In this document: positions 19,581 to 28,362 of the stretch, piece after piece
Layout of the letters: each line of letters begins with the position of its first letter
How positions within the stretch are numbered: the stretch's first letter is position 1
Origin: Sphingobium sp. TKS
Lineage (GTDB): Bacteria > Pseudomonadota > Alphaproteobacteria > Sphingomonadales > Sphingomonadaceae
Length of the DNA: 64,000 nucleotides
Direction: 5' to 3'
Assembly (NCBI RefSeq): GCF_001563265.1
Contig: NZ_CP005083.1
Span: forward strand, 2,669,001-2,733,000
Made by a program: the position numbers and the translations under genes
Notes under the pieces: model-generated
The model's input: the letters and a program-made list of their open reading frames with translations, nothing else
What the model was told of the DNA's origin: nothing
The model's database searches: none

Positions 19581-20228
19581 TTATCGGCTGTCAGGCCCAA
19601 GCCCAGACCCAAGCATGGCGTCGATACGCGCGATGTTGCTTTCGAGTTCCTTCTTGACCTCGCTGCCCTCGGGCGCGCTAACGGCAAGCGGCGCCCAGAG
19701 CGCACGAGCCTCCTTGAGTTGCCCCGCACGGGCAAGCGCCAGACCGTAGAAATAGCGCGGCGCCGGACCTTCGGGATCGATCGCCATGGCGCGGCGGTAC
19801 GCGAAATCGGCCGATGGGGACAGCACCCCGCCTGCATGCGCCACCAACGCATTGCCGAATCCCAGCCACAGATTGGGATCGTCGGGCGTTTCGCGAAGAC
19901 CGGACAGCAGCACATTAGCCGCTTCCTTCGTCTTCCCCTGACGCCCGAGGCCATCCGACAACATCAGCCACTGGCCCGCCTTGCCATAGCGCTCGGCAAG
20001 GCCCCGGCGCTGTTCGGCAAGCTTCTCGTCAAAGGCCGCGCCGCCTTTGTCCGCCGCTTGTCGGGGCGAGCCCGCCAATCCCGGTTTCCCCTGCCAGGCG
20101 TAGCCAGCAAGGCCCAGCAGCAGGGCAGCGGCCGTGATCTCCCAGGCCGGGCGCGGAATCCGGCCGATCGCTACAAGCGCCACGCTCACCATGATCACCA
20201 ATGCGGCGGCGATGATCCAACCGGTCAT
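19581..20228 (-). CDS. ccmI: Cytochrome c maturation TPR protein CcmI
   Basis: Protein of 215 aa with two N-terminal membrane helices (about residues 3-22 and 30-46) and a periplasmic TPR domain (from about KLAEQRRGLAERYG; GKTKEAANVLL; SADFAYRRAMAIDPEG). CcmI chaperones apocytochrome c to the CcmFH haem ligation complex. The ATG overlaps the ccmH stop (ATGA), and it is the last gene of ccmCDEFGHI. The frame is open 25 codons further upstream, inside ccmH. Confidence 0.85.
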   Translation of the reverse strand: MTGWIIAAALVIMVSVALVAIGRIPRPAWEITAAALLLGLAGYAWQGKPGLAGSPRQAADKGGAAFDEKLAEQRRGLAERYGKAGQWLMLSDGLGRQGKTKEAANVLLSGLRETPDDPNLWLGFGNALVAHAGGVLSPSADFAYRRAMAIDPEGPAPRYFYGLALARAGQLKEARALWAPLAVSAPEGSEVKKELESNIARIDAMLGSGLGPDSR

Positions 20229-20635
20229 GACCGCCTCCACCGCTTGATCCGCCCGCGCAGCAGCAGCAGTCCCAGCCCCAGCAGAACCAGCGGCGCGGCC
20301 CAAAGCGGCCAGAGGATCGGTTCGGCTGTCGGCTCATAGCTCACCCAGTCGCCATAGCGCTCGATCAGCCAGGCGCGGATATGTTCGGGCTGCTCGCCCG
20401 CCATGATACGTTCACGGATCTGCGAGCGCAGGTCACCGGCCATGCTGGCATTGCTGTCGGCTATCGACTGGCTCTGACAGGTGAGGCAGCGGATCGTTTC
20501 CATGAGCGTCCGCGCCTTTTTCTCCAGCGCCGGGTCTTCGATCTGGCGGTCGGCATAGGGCGCGGGGGGCAGAGCGGACTGTGCGAAGACAGGGACGCTC
20601 AGCATCAGCGCCAGCAAGGCTACCACCATCTTCAT
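20225..20635 (-). CDS. ccmH: Cytochrome c-type biogenesis protein CcmH
   Basis: Thiol-disulfide oxidoreductase of the haem ligation complex, 136 aa. Signal peptide (MKMVVALLALMLSVPVFAQ), then the conserved RCLTCQSQSI motif with the CxxC that reduces apocytochrome c or resolves it with CcmG, and a C-terminal membrane anchor (PILWPLWAAPLVLLGLGLLL). ATGA overlaps join it to ccmG upstream and ccmI downstream. Confidence 0.93.
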   Translation of the reverse strand: MKMVVALLALMLSVPVFAQSALPPAPYADRQIEDPALEKKARTLMETIRCLTCQSQSIADSNASMAGDLRSQIRERIMAGEQPEHIRAWLIERYGDWVSYEPTAEPILWPLWAAPLVLLGLGLLLLRGRIKRWRRS

Positions 20636-21159
20636 TGCGCGCTCCTCAACCGGTCGAGGATCATCGGCACGTCATCCTCGCGAATGTCGCCCACATGCTG
20701 ATAGGCGATGCGGCCCTTTCCGTCGATGATGAAGCTTTCGGGAACGCCGGACGAACCCAGCGCGATCTGCACCTCGCTCCGCGCATCCAGGCCGATGTGG
20801 GCATAGGGATTGCCGTAGCGCTTGAGGAAGGCGTCGACATCGGGTCGCGCATCGCGGATGGCTATGGCGTCGATTTCCACGCCTGCCTGCTTGAGCGCCA
20901 GCAATTGCGGCGCTTCAGCCGCGCAGGGAACACACCAGCTCGCGAAGATATTGAGCAGGCGCGGCTTGCCGCTTGCGAGCTCTGTGCTTGCGAGCGGAGG
21001 CCGATCGCTCGCGGCGGCGGGCAGGACGAAGGCGGGCAGCGATTTGCCCACCAGTTTCGAGCTGATAATCCGGTCGTCGGGACGCAGCAGCCCGCTCGCG
21101 AACAACCCGAAAAAGCCGAGGAACAGCGCCAGCGGCAGCCAGATGAGCAGCTTCCTCAT
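20632..21159 (-). CDS. ccmG: Thiol:disulfide interchange protein CcmG/DsbE
   Basis: Membrane-anchored periplasmic thioredoxin of 175 aa that keeps the apocytochrome c CxxCH cysteines reduced. N-terminal anchor MRKLLIWLPLALFLGFFGLF; thioredoxin active site ASWCVPC, followed by the GVPESFIID segment with the cis-proline. The start overlaps the ccmF stop by ATGA. Confidence 0.94.
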   Translation of the reverse strand: MRKLLIWLPLALFLGFFGLFASGLLRPDDRIISSKLVGKSLPAFVLPAAASDRPPLASTELASGKPRLLNIFASWCVPCAAEAPQLLALKQAGVEIDAIAIRDARPDVDAFLKRYGNPYAHIGLDARSEVQIALGSSGVPESFIIDGKGRIAYQHVGDIREDDVPMILDRLRSAQ

Positions 21160-23096
21160 GCGACGGCCTCCATGGCCTTCCGCATGCGCCATTTGAGCAG
21201 CCAGCCGCGCCGCTCCCGCCCGACCATCGCCAGCGCGCCGCCCAGCGCGATCAGGAAGCCGCCAAACCAGATCAGCGTCACGAACGGCTTCCACCAGATG
21301 CGGAGCTGCCAGCGGCCCTCATCTGCCTCTTGTCCCAGCACGACGTAGAGCTGGCCGTTCCAGCGCGTCAGCAGCGCGGCTTCGGTCGTGGTCGTCGGCG
21401 GAGAGGCGAAGAAGCGTGACTGGGGATGCAGCAGGACAGGTTCGCCTCCATCGCGGCTCGCTTCCATATCGGCCTGGAGCGCGGTCCAATTGTCGCCCGC
21501 GATCGGTAATATCTGCTTGAAACGGAGCGTCCAGCCCGCCGTCTCCACCGTGTCGCCGGGGCGTGCCGCCACCAGCTTTTCCACCGTAAAGGCCGAATCG
21601 CAGGCCATGCCAGCCAGGCTGACCGCGCAGCCCAAATGAGCGATCACCATGCCCCAGGTGAAGAGCGGCGTCCGGCGCAGATTGCGCTTCCAGAGCGGCG
21701 CGACACTTCCCACGGCGACCGCCAGAGCGATCACCAGACCAAGGAAGGGCAATATGCCGATCCGCCCCCAGGCCAATACCGCCAATGCGAGAAAGACCAA
21801 TATTCCCACCGCCAGCGGGACCATCATGCGCCGGGTCACTTCCCGCATCCGGTCACGCCGCCAGCGGGTCAGGGGGCCGAGGATCATGACGAGCATCAAC
21901 GTTAGCGCGACCGGGCCTGCGATGCGGTCGAAATAGGGCGCGCCGACCGACACCTTATGGCCAAAGGCTTCGGTCAGCAGCGGATAGAGCGTGCCGATCA
22001 GCACCAGCCCCAATATCACCGAGAGCAGCAGATTGTTGACGACCAGCATGGTTTCCCGGCTGACCAACTCGAACGGCGCGCCCTCACGAACCGCGCCGAC
22101 GCGCCAGCCGAACAGCGCCAGCGCGCCGCCGATGTAGATGCCGAGCAGCGCCAGAATGAAAGTGCCGCGCTCCGGATCGACGGCAAAGGCATGGACGCTG
22201 GTCAAAATGCCCGACCGGACCAGGAAAGTGCCGACCATCGACATGGAAAAAGCAATCACCGCCAGCATCACCGTCCATGCGCGCAAGGCGTCTCGCGTCG
22301 CCAGCACGGTCACGCTATGCAGCAACGCAGTCGCCGCCAGCCAAGGCATGAGCGAAGCATTTTCCACCGGGTCCCAGAACCACCAACCGCCCCAGCCCAG
22401 CTCATAATAGGCCCAATAGCTGCCCGCCGTGATGCCGAGCGTCAGCAATATCCACGCGCCCAGAACCCAGGGCCGCATGGCGCGCGCGAAGGCGGCGTCC
22501 ACCTGCCGGGTCAGCAGCGCGCCCACGGCGAAGGAAAAGGCAACGGACAGGCCAACATAGCCGAGGTAAAGCGTCGGCGGATGGAAGGCGAGGCCCGGAT
22601 CCTGCAACAGCGGATTGAGCCCCTGCCCGTCCGCTGCCGGCGGATCGATGCGAGCAAAGGGATTGGAGGCGAAAAGCAGGAAAGCGTAGAAACCGAGGCT
22701 GATCGCCGCCTGCCCGCCCAGCGTCGCCATGTGCGTTTCGCGCCGCAACGCCCGCTCGAACAGGGCGACGGCGGCGCCCGCCACGCCCATCACCGTTACC
22801 CAGAGCAGCATCGACCCTTCATGATTGCCCCAGGTTCCGGCGAATTTGTAGAGCCAGGGCTTCATCGAATGGCTGTTGGTGACGACGAGCAGGACCGACA
22901 TGTCGGATCGCAGGAACAGCGTGATCAGCAGGGCAAAGGCCATCGCCGTCAGCACCCCCTGCGCCACCGCCACGGGCCGCACCGCGCCCAGCAGTTCGCT
23001 CTTGCCTCCGGCAAGGCCGATCGCCGCCAATGCCAACTGAAGCAGGGCCAGCGACGCGGCAAGCCATAATGCGGCAAGGCCAGCCTCAGCGATCAT
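21156..23096 (-). CDS. ccmF: Cytochrome c haem lyase subunit CcmF
   Basis: Polytopic inner-membrane protein of 646 aa that ligates haem to apocytochrome c with CcmH/CcmI. The tryptophan-rich WWD motif is present as WGGWWFWDPVENASL, and haem-coordinating histidines are expected in loops such as NSHSMKPWLY. About 15 membrane segments are seen. It begins 12 nt after ccmE and is coupled to ccmG. Confidence 0.96.
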   Translation of the reverse strand: MIAEAGLAALWLAASLALLQLALAAIGLAGGKSELLGAVRPVAVAQGVLTAMAFALLITLFLRSDMSVLLVVTNSHSMKPWLYKFAGTWGNHEGSMLLWVTVMGVAGAAVALFERALRRETHMATLGGQAAISLGFYAFLLFASNPFARIDPPAADGQGLNPLLQDPGLAFHPPTLYLGYVGLSVAFSFAVGALLTRQVDAAFARAMRPWVLGAWILLTLGITAGSYWAYYELGWGGWWFWDPVENASLMPWLAATALLHSVTVLATRDALRAWTVMLAVIAFSMSMVGTFLVRSGILTSVHAFAVDPERGTFILALLGIYIGGALALFGWRVGAVREGAPFELVSRETMLVVNNLLLSVILGLVLIGTLYPLLTEAFGHKVSVGAPYFDRIAGPVALTLMLVMILGPLTRWRRDRMREVTRRMMVPLAVGILVFLALAVLAWGRIGILPFLGLVIALAVAVGSVAPLWKRNLRRTPLFTWGMVIAHLGCAVSLAGMACDSAFTVEKLVAARPGDTVETAGWTLRFKQILPIAGDNWTALQADMEASRDGGEPVLLHPQSRFFASPPTTTTEAALLTRWNGQLYVVLGQEADEGRWQLRIWWKPFVTLIWFGGFLIALGGALAMVGRERRGWLLKWRMRKAMEAVA

Positions 23097-23108
23097 GCCT
23101 GCTCCGCT

Positions 23109-23555
23109 TCACTGATCCGCCTTCATCTTGTGGGTCTTCTCATCATAGCTCATGCCTTCCAGCTCACGCGGCATGTAGCGCTCATCATGTTTGGCCAGCA
23201 AATTGGTGGCCTGGAAGGTGCCGCCTGCATCGAACGCCCCCTCCGCCACCACGCCCGAACCTTCGCGAAAGAGATCAGGGGCAATGCCCCTGAAACTGGC
23301 AGGTACGGTCGCCTTGCCGTCGGTGACGACGAAATGGATGGTGACGCCGTCGCTCGCCCGCTTGAAGCTGCCCTTAACCACCATGCCGCCCAGCCGGATC
23401 GCCTTGCCCGGCTCGACGCCCTTGGTCTTCACGTCATTGGGGGCGTAGAAATAAGCCGCCTCGTCCTTGAGCGCGGACGCCGCCAGCAGGCCCGCGCCGA
23501 TCAGCGCGGCCAATGCCACCACGGCCAGGATCAGTCTTTGATGCTTCGCCTTCAT
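23109..23555 (-). CDS. ccmE: Cytochrome c-type biogenesis haem chaperone CcmE
   Basis: Periplasmic OB-fold haem chaperone of 148 aa with an N-terminal anchor (LILAVVALAALIGAGLLAAS). The covalent haem-binding histidine lies in LLAKHDERYMP, with the conserved tyrosine four residues on. The ATG overlaps the ccmD stop by 4 nt. Confidence 0.95.
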   Translation of the reverse strand: MKAKHQRLILAVVALAALIGAGLLAASALKDEAAYFYAPNDVKTKGVEPGKAIRLGGMVVKGSFKRASDGVTIHFVVTDGKATVPASFRGIAPDLFREGSGVVAEGAFDAGGTFQATNLLAKHDERYMPRELEGMSYDEKTHKMKADQ

Positions 23556-23677
23556 GCGCGGTCCGCCGTTGCCTTGCTTTCAGCGCCGCGCATCGCGCGC
23601 CAACTGAGCAGGCTGATGAGGCCGGTACCCAACAAGGTCAGCGCATAGGCGCCGATGACGAAAGCCCACTGATTCAT
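23552..23677 (-). CDS. ccmD: Haem exporter accessory protein CcmD
   Basis: A 41-codon gene that short-ORF filters would miss. It encodes MNQWAFVIGAYALTLLGTGL followed by a short basic tail, a single membrane helix typical of CcmD, which helps release holo-CcmE from the CcmABC complex. It fills the exact gap between ccmC (3 nt before) and ccmE (ATGA overlap). Confidence 0.88.
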   Translation of the reverse strand: MNQWAFVIGAYALTLLGTGLISLLSWRAMRGAESKATADRA

Positions 23678-23680
23678 CCA

Positions 23681-24403
23681 TTATCCCCGAGCAAGCCGCT
23701 GCATCCGCGCTTCGATCTTGTTCTGCGCCAATATGGCGCGCATGCGCATCAGCACGATCGCGGCGAAAAGCAAGGTAAATCCAAGCAGGGTGAAACCCAG
23801 CGGCCAGAGCAGCGCCGTATCGATGCTCGACCCGCGCAGGGTGATGCTGGGGCCTTGATGCAGGCTGTTCCACCACACCACAGAGCGGTTGATGATCGGG
23901 ATGTTGATCGCTCCGACCAGTCCGAAAATGGCGGTGACCGGACTGACCCCGCCGCTGCCCTGGCGCGCGCTGGCATTGGCGAGCGCGATATAGCCGAGAT
24001 AGAGGAACAACAGCACCAGCATGGAGGTCATGCGCCCGTCCCATTCCCACCAGGTGCCCCAGGTCGGACGCCCCCAGATCGATCCGGTGATGAGGCAGAT
24101 CGCGGTGAAAAAGGCTCCCGGCACGGCAATGGCCCGCCCCGCCACGGCGGCAAGCGGATGGCGCCAGACCAGTTGCATCAGCGCGGCGATGGCGATGCCG
24201 GTCCATCCCCCCATGCCCAGCCAGGCGGCGGGAACATGGATATAGAGGATCCGCACCGTATCGCCCTGAAGATAATCCGCCGGTGTCAGGAACAGGCCGC
24301 AGCCAGCCCCGGTCAGCAGCAAAATCAGCCCCGGCCAGAACAGCCAGACCGTCAGCGGCCGGGCAATTTTGAGGAAGCGTGCAGGATTGGCGAAACGATG
24401 CAT
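23681..24403 (-). CDS. ccmC: Haem exporter/transfer protein CcmC
   Basis: Polytopic membrane protein of 240 aa with six helices that loads haem onto CcmE. The WWD motif WGTWWEWDGRMTSML is present, with flanking histidines (ILYIHVPAAW; NSLHQGP). It is the first gene of the ccmCDEFGHI operon. The ATPase and permease genes ccmA and ccmB, often just upstream, are absent here; purF lies divergently instead. Confidence 0.95.
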   Translation of the reverse strand: MHRFANPARFLKIARPLTVWLFWPGLILLLTGAGCGLFLTPADYLQGDTVRILYIHVPAAWLGMGGWTGIAIAALMQLVWRHPLAAVAGRAIAVPGAFFTAICLITGSIWGRPTWGTWWEWDGRMTSMLVLLFLYLGYIALANASARQGSGGVSPVTAIFGLVGAINIPIINRSVVWWNSLHQGPSITLRGSSIDTALLWPLGFTLLGFTLLFAAIVLMRMRAILAQNKIEARMQRLARG

Positions 24404-24587
24404 GAGAAGAGGCTATTAGCTTTCCAAATGCCTCAAGGCCAGTAGACCTTTTTCCCAATTTAAGTCGCCGGAAAATCGCGATTGGCCCCGGCCATGTCCC
24501 CTTTTTTGTGACAGACAGGCGACAAACCGTCCCTGACGCACTATATGCGCGCAAAAGCCGCCCTGATGAGTGCGGACAGGATTGGCA

Positions 24588-26066
24588 ATGGACCATCAAA
24601 AACCCATGTTTACGACGAACCCGTTCGACGACGACAAACTGCGTGAGGAATGCGGCATTTTCGGCGTTTTCAACGCTGAAACCGCATCCGCCATGGTCGC
24701 TCTTGGCCTTCATGCGCTCCAGCATCGCGGCCAGGAAGCCGCGGGCATCACCAGTTGGGACGGCCATGATTTCCACACCCATAGGGCGATGGGGCATGTG
24801 GCTGGCAATTTCGATCGCGACGAAGTGATTCGGGCTCTTCCCGGCGGCGCGGCCTGCGGCCATGTCCGCTATTCGACCACTGGCGAAACGTCGCTGCGCA
24901 ATGTCCAGCCGCTTTACGCAGAGCTAAGCTCGGGCGGTTTCGCCGTCGCGCATAACGGCAATATTTCCAATGCCATGAAGCTGCGCCGGGAGCTGATCCG
25001 CCGCGGATCGATCTTCCAGTCGACCTCCGATACGGAGGTCATCATCCATCTGGTCGCCACCTCGACCTACCGGACGCTGCTCGACAAATTCATCGATGCG
25101 CTGAAGCAGGTCGAGGGCGCCTATTCGCTGATCGTCATGACGCCCGAGGGCATGGTCGCCTGCCGCGATCCGTTGGGCATTCGCCCCCTCGTGATGGGCA
25201 AGCTGGGCGATTCGATCATCTTCGCTTCCGAAACCGTCGCCTTCGACGTGGTGGGCGCGGAGCATGTCCGCTCGATCGATCCGGGCGAACTGGTCATCGT
25301 CACCCATGACGGCGAAGTGCGCAGCCACCGCCCCTTTGGCGAGACGCACGCGCGCCCCTGCATTTTCGAGCATGTCTATTTCAGCCGTCCCGATTCGGTC
25401 GTCGACGGCTCCAGCGTCTATTCCGTCCGCAAGGCGATCGGCGCGCAGCTTGCCATCGAAAATCCGGTCGAGGCGGACTATGTCATCCCGGTACCCGACA
25501 GCGGCGTTCCGGCGGCGATCGGCTATGCTCAGCAGTCGGGCATTCCCTTCGAACTGGGCATCATCCGCTCGCACTATATCGGCCGCACCTTCATCCAGCC
25601 GGGCGACAAGGTCCGCCATCTGGGCGTGAAGCTGAAGCATAATGCCAACCGCGCTTTGATCGAGGGCAAGCGTATCGTCCTGATCGACGATTCGATCGTG
25701 CGCGGCACCACCTCGCTCAAGATCGTGCAGATGATGCGCGAAGCGGGCGCCAAGGAGGTGCATATGCGCATAGCCAGCCCGCCGACCAAACATAGCTGCT
25801 TCTATGGCGTCGACACGCCGGAGCGGACCAAGCTGCTGGCGCATCGGCTGGACATTGGCGGGATGCAGGATTTCATCCACGCCGACAGCCTGTCCTTCAT
25901 CTCGATCGATGGCCTGTACAAGGCGCTGGGTGAAGCCAAGCGCGCGGACATCCGGCCGCAATATTGCGATGCCTGCTTCACCGGCGATTATCCCACGACC
26001 CTGACCGACCAGGACGAGGTCGTGGTGCAGAACCAGCTCGAATTGCTGGCCGAACGGGTGGTCTGA
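24588..26066 (+). CDS. purF: Amidophosphoribosyltransferase
   Basis: First committed enzyme of purine synthesis, transferring glutamine nitrogen to PRPP. It has 492 aa from the ATG at 24588, which follows an AGGA site by 7 nt. The N-terminal 21 residues form a propeptide that is removed to expose Cys22 (EECGIFGVF), the glutaminase nucleophile. The PRPP-binding loop is VLIDDSIVRGTTS, near residue 365. A GTG six codons earlier is a less likely start. Divergent from ccmC with about 180 nt between. No purine riboswitch or PurR-like site is recognisable. Confidence 0.96.
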   Translation: MDHQKPMFTTNPFDDDKLREECGIFGVFNAETASAMVALGLHALQHRGQEAAGITSWDGHDFHTHRAMGHVAGNFDRDEVIRALPGGAACGHVRYSTTGETSLRNVQPLYAELSSGGFAVAHNGNISNAMKLRRELIRRGSIFQSTSDTEVIIHLVATSTYRTLLDKFIDALKQVEGAYSLIVMTPEGMVACRDPLGIRPLVMGKLGDSIIFASETVAFDVVGAEHVRSIDPGELVIVTHDGEVRSHRPFGETHARPCIFEHVYFSRPDSVVDGSSVYSVRKAIGAQLAIENPVEADYVIPVPDSGVPAAIGYAQQSGIPFELGIIRSHYIGRTFIQPGDKVRHLGVKLKHNANRALIEGKRIVLIDDSIVRGTTSLKIVQMMREAGAKEVHMRIASPPTKHSCFYGVDTPERTKLLAHRLDIGGMQDFIHADSLSFISIDGLYKALGEAKRADIRPQYCDACFTGDYPTTLTDQDEVVVQNQLELLAERVV

Positions 26067-26088
26067 ACCCCTTTTATTTCGCTACATG

Positions 26089-26126
26089 GACGGGCCTGAC
26101 GCTTTGCAGCTTCCGGCCCGTCTCTT
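26089..26126 (+). terminator. Possible terminator after purF
   Basis: GACGGGCC (26089-26096) and GGCCCGTC (26115-26122) form an 8-bp stem with an 18-nt loop, followed by a weak pyrimidine tail (TCTTCC). It lies 23 nt after the purF stop. The tail is poor, so its efficiency is doubtful. Confidence 0.4.
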
Positions 26127-26150
26127 CCTGACCCTGATGAGGGATATTCC

Positions 26151-26876
26151 ATGTCGACTCAGCCTCTTTCCGGCCAGCCCCTTTCCGGTAAGCTTGCTCT
26201 CGTCACCGGAGCGAGCCGCGGTATCGGCGCCGCCACGGCAGAAGCGCTGGCCGCCGCTGGCGCGCATGTCATCCTTACCGCCCGGACCAACGGCGGGCTG
26301 GAAGAGGTAGAGGATCGCATCCATCAGGCCGGCGGCAGCGCGACCATAGCGCCACTGGACCTGATCGACGGCGAAAGTGTCGGGCGATTGGCGCAAGCCA
26401 TTTCAGGCCGCTGGCAGGCGCTCGACATATTGGTTCTCAATGCGGCGACGCTGGGCAGCCTCGCTTCGGTTCCAGCCATCGACGCGAAGGAATTCGCTCG
26501 TTTGCTGACGCTGAACATAGCCGCGCCCCAAGCCTTGATCGCCGCCTTTGACGGCATGCTCCGGGCGAGTGGCGATGCGCGGGTTGTGGCCATCACCTCC
26601 TCGGTCGGCGCAAAGCCGCGGGCTTATTGGGGCGCTTATGGGGCTTCGAAAGCGGCGCTGGAAACGCTGGTCGGCGCCTATGGCGAGGAAGTGAAGAATA
26701 TTTCCGCCATTCGTACCCATATCGTCGATCCAGGCGCCACGCGTACGGCGATGCGCGCGCGCGCTTTTCCCGGCGAAGATCCGACGGCGCTCAAGGATCC
26801 GGCTATTGTGGGACGCGCTATTGTCGATCTGGCGATTGCGGATACGCCCGACGGATACCGGACGCGTATCGATTAG
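26151..26876 (+). CDS. SDR-family NAD(P)-dependent oxidoreductase
   Basis: Short-chain dehydrogenase of 241 aa with a Rossmann fold. Cofactor motif TGASRGIG at residues 19-26, the LNAA motif after strand 4, catalytic Ser in ITSSVG, and YxxxK as Y163/K167 (YGASK). The Arg in TARTN after strand 2 is compatible with NADP(H). The substrate cannot be told from sequence; E. coli YciK-like proteins share this architecture. It follows purF by 84 nt with a possible terminator between, so it may have its own promoter. Confidence 0.88.
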   Translation: MSTQPLSGQPLSGKLALVTGASRGIGAATAEALAAAGAHVILTARTNGGLEEVEDRIHQAGGSATIAPLDLIDGESVGRLAQAISGRWQALDILVLNAATLGSLASVPAIDAKEFARLLTLNIAAPQALIAAFDGMLRASGDARVVAITSSVGAKPRAYWGAYGASKAALETLVGAYGEEVKNISAIRTHIVDPGATRTAMRARAFPGEDPTALKDPAIVGRAIVDLAIADTPDGYRTRID

Positions 26877-26928
26877 GCGTTCGGGATTCGGTCGTGGCTG
26901 GAATTGGCCAATTGCTGACGAGAGATAT

Positions 26929-27002
26929 CCGTTCGGGCGGAGCGAGGCTCCCATGCTTCGCCTTCGCTCAGCAAGATCCTTCGACAAGCTCAGGGCGAAC
27001 GG
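26929..27002. repeat. REP-like intergenic repeat unit
   Basis: The block ends in CCTTCGACAAGCTCAGGGCG followed by AACGG (26978-27002). I recognise this as a very common interspersed palindromic repeat of sphingomonad and other proteobacterial genomes. CCGTTCG at 26929-26935 pairs with CGAACGG at 26996-27002, and TTCG/CGAA lie inside. It sits in the 185-nt gap between the SDR stop and the cfa stop, a typical location for such elements. No other feature is seen in this gap. Confidence 0.6.
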
Positions 27003-27061
27003 AAACTGAAAGTCCGCTTCCCACCCATTACAGCCATAGGCTAAGCTGAATTCCCGACATT

Positions 27062-28327
27062 CTAAGCCGGTTTCACCAACGTAACCTGCGCGACATCGAT
27101 CGTACCGCCGCGAAAGCCGCCTTCGCAATACATCAGATAATAGCGCCAGAGATCGACGAAATGCTGGTCGAAGCTGGCAGGCAGCAACCCCTTGTCGATC
27201 GCCCGGTCGAAGCGTTCGCGCCACCGCCGAAGCGTTTCGGCATAGTGCGGCCCAAAGCGGTGGACATCGCTCCATTCCAGGCTCCGGGCTTCCGCCAGGG
27301 CGCGAAAGCGGCTTTCTGAAATCAGCATGCCGCCCGGAAATACATAGCTCTGGATGAAGTCCGCCCCGCGGGCATAGCTTTCGAATATCGCGTCATCGAT
27401 CAATATATATTGAATCGCCGCCCTCCCTCCCGGCTTGAGCAGCCTGGCGATCGCCTCAAGATAGGCGGGCCAATAGCGTTCCCCTACCGCCTCCACCATT
27501 TCCACGCTCGCGATCGCGTCATATTGCCCCTGGGCGTCGCGATAATCCCGAAGAATGATGTTCGCCCCAGACCCCAGCCGATCACGAGCATAGTACGCCT
27601 GCTCGACCGACAGCGTGAGCCCGTCATAATGGATCGGGCAGCGCGCCATCGCCTGCTCGGCAAGGCCGCCCCAACCGCAGCCGATCTCCAGCAACGAGTC
27701 GCCTTCGCGCAGGTCGAGCCGGTCGAGAATGGCGTCGACCTTCCTTTGTTGCGCCCGTTCGAGACTTTCAATCCGGTCATCGGGATCGCGAAACAGGCCG
27801 CTGGAATAATGCATGGTCCGGTCGAGCCACAATCCGTAAAAATCATTCCCCAGATCATAATGATAGGCGATGTTGCGGCGTGAACCCTTGCGGCTGTTGC
27901 GGCGCGCCCAATGCACCACCCGGCCGATCCAGCGGGCTGGCCCGCGTGGACGGGCGACATTGCCCAGGCTGACGGCATTGGCCATGAACAGGGCGAAAAG
28001 CGGAACCGGGTCGGGACTGGTCCACTCCCCGCGCGCCCAGGCTCTATACCAGCCTGCCGATCCGCTAGCGATCAGGCGAAGCAGCGCCCGCCACCGCAGC
28101 AGATGAACCTCGCATTCCGGCCCCGGTTCTCGACAGCCGAGCAAGCGCTGGCTGCCGTCGGGCAGAATGGCGTGCAAGGAGCCCCTCTCCAGCCCCAGAT
28201 CGATGCGGTCGAGCAGCTTGTGAAATTGCCGGGCCGCAAGCTGGCCCAGCCACGCGTGGCTGCGGCGATCCAGCGGGCGCCTGACCGGCACTGCCGCCCT
28301 GCCGCGACGAGGTTCGATGGCGTTCAT
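27062..28327 (-). CDS. cfa: Cyclopropane-fatty-acyl-phospholipid synthase family methyltransferase
   Basis: SAM-dependent enzyme of 421 aa that adds a methylene bridge across double bonds of membrane phospholipid acyl chains. Motifs: HYDLGNDFYGLWLD, the SAM-binding LLEIGCGWGGLAEQA, and IQYILIDD. The length and C-terminal W-rich end agree with the family. Paralogous CfaB-type enzymes with other acyl-modifying activities cannot be excluded. The photolyase gene ends 35 nt upstream on the same strand, so they may be co-transcribed. Confidence 0.9.
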   Translation of the reverse strand: MNAIEPRRGRAAVPVRRPLDRRSHAWLGQLAARQFHKLLDRIDLGLERGSLHAILPDGSQRLLGCREPGPECEVHLLRWRALLRLIASGSAGWYRAWARGEWTSPDPVPLFALFMANAVSLGNVARPRGPARWIGRVVHWARRNSRKGSRRNIAYHYDLGNDFYGLWLDRTMHYSSGLFRDPDDRIESLERAQQRKVDAILDRLDLREGDSLLEIGCGWGGLAEQAMARCPIHYDGLTLSVEQAYYARDRLGSGANIILRDYRDAQGQYDAIASVEMVEAVGERYWPAYLEAIARLLKPGGRAAIQYILIDDAIFESYARGADFIQSYVFPGGMLISESRFRALAEARSLEWSDVHRFGPHYAETLRRWRERFDRAIDKGLLPASFDQHFVDLWRYYLMYCEGGFRGGTIDVAQVTLVKPA

Positions 28328-28362
28328 TTTTCCATTCTGCCCGATGGTTTACGGCATCGCAA

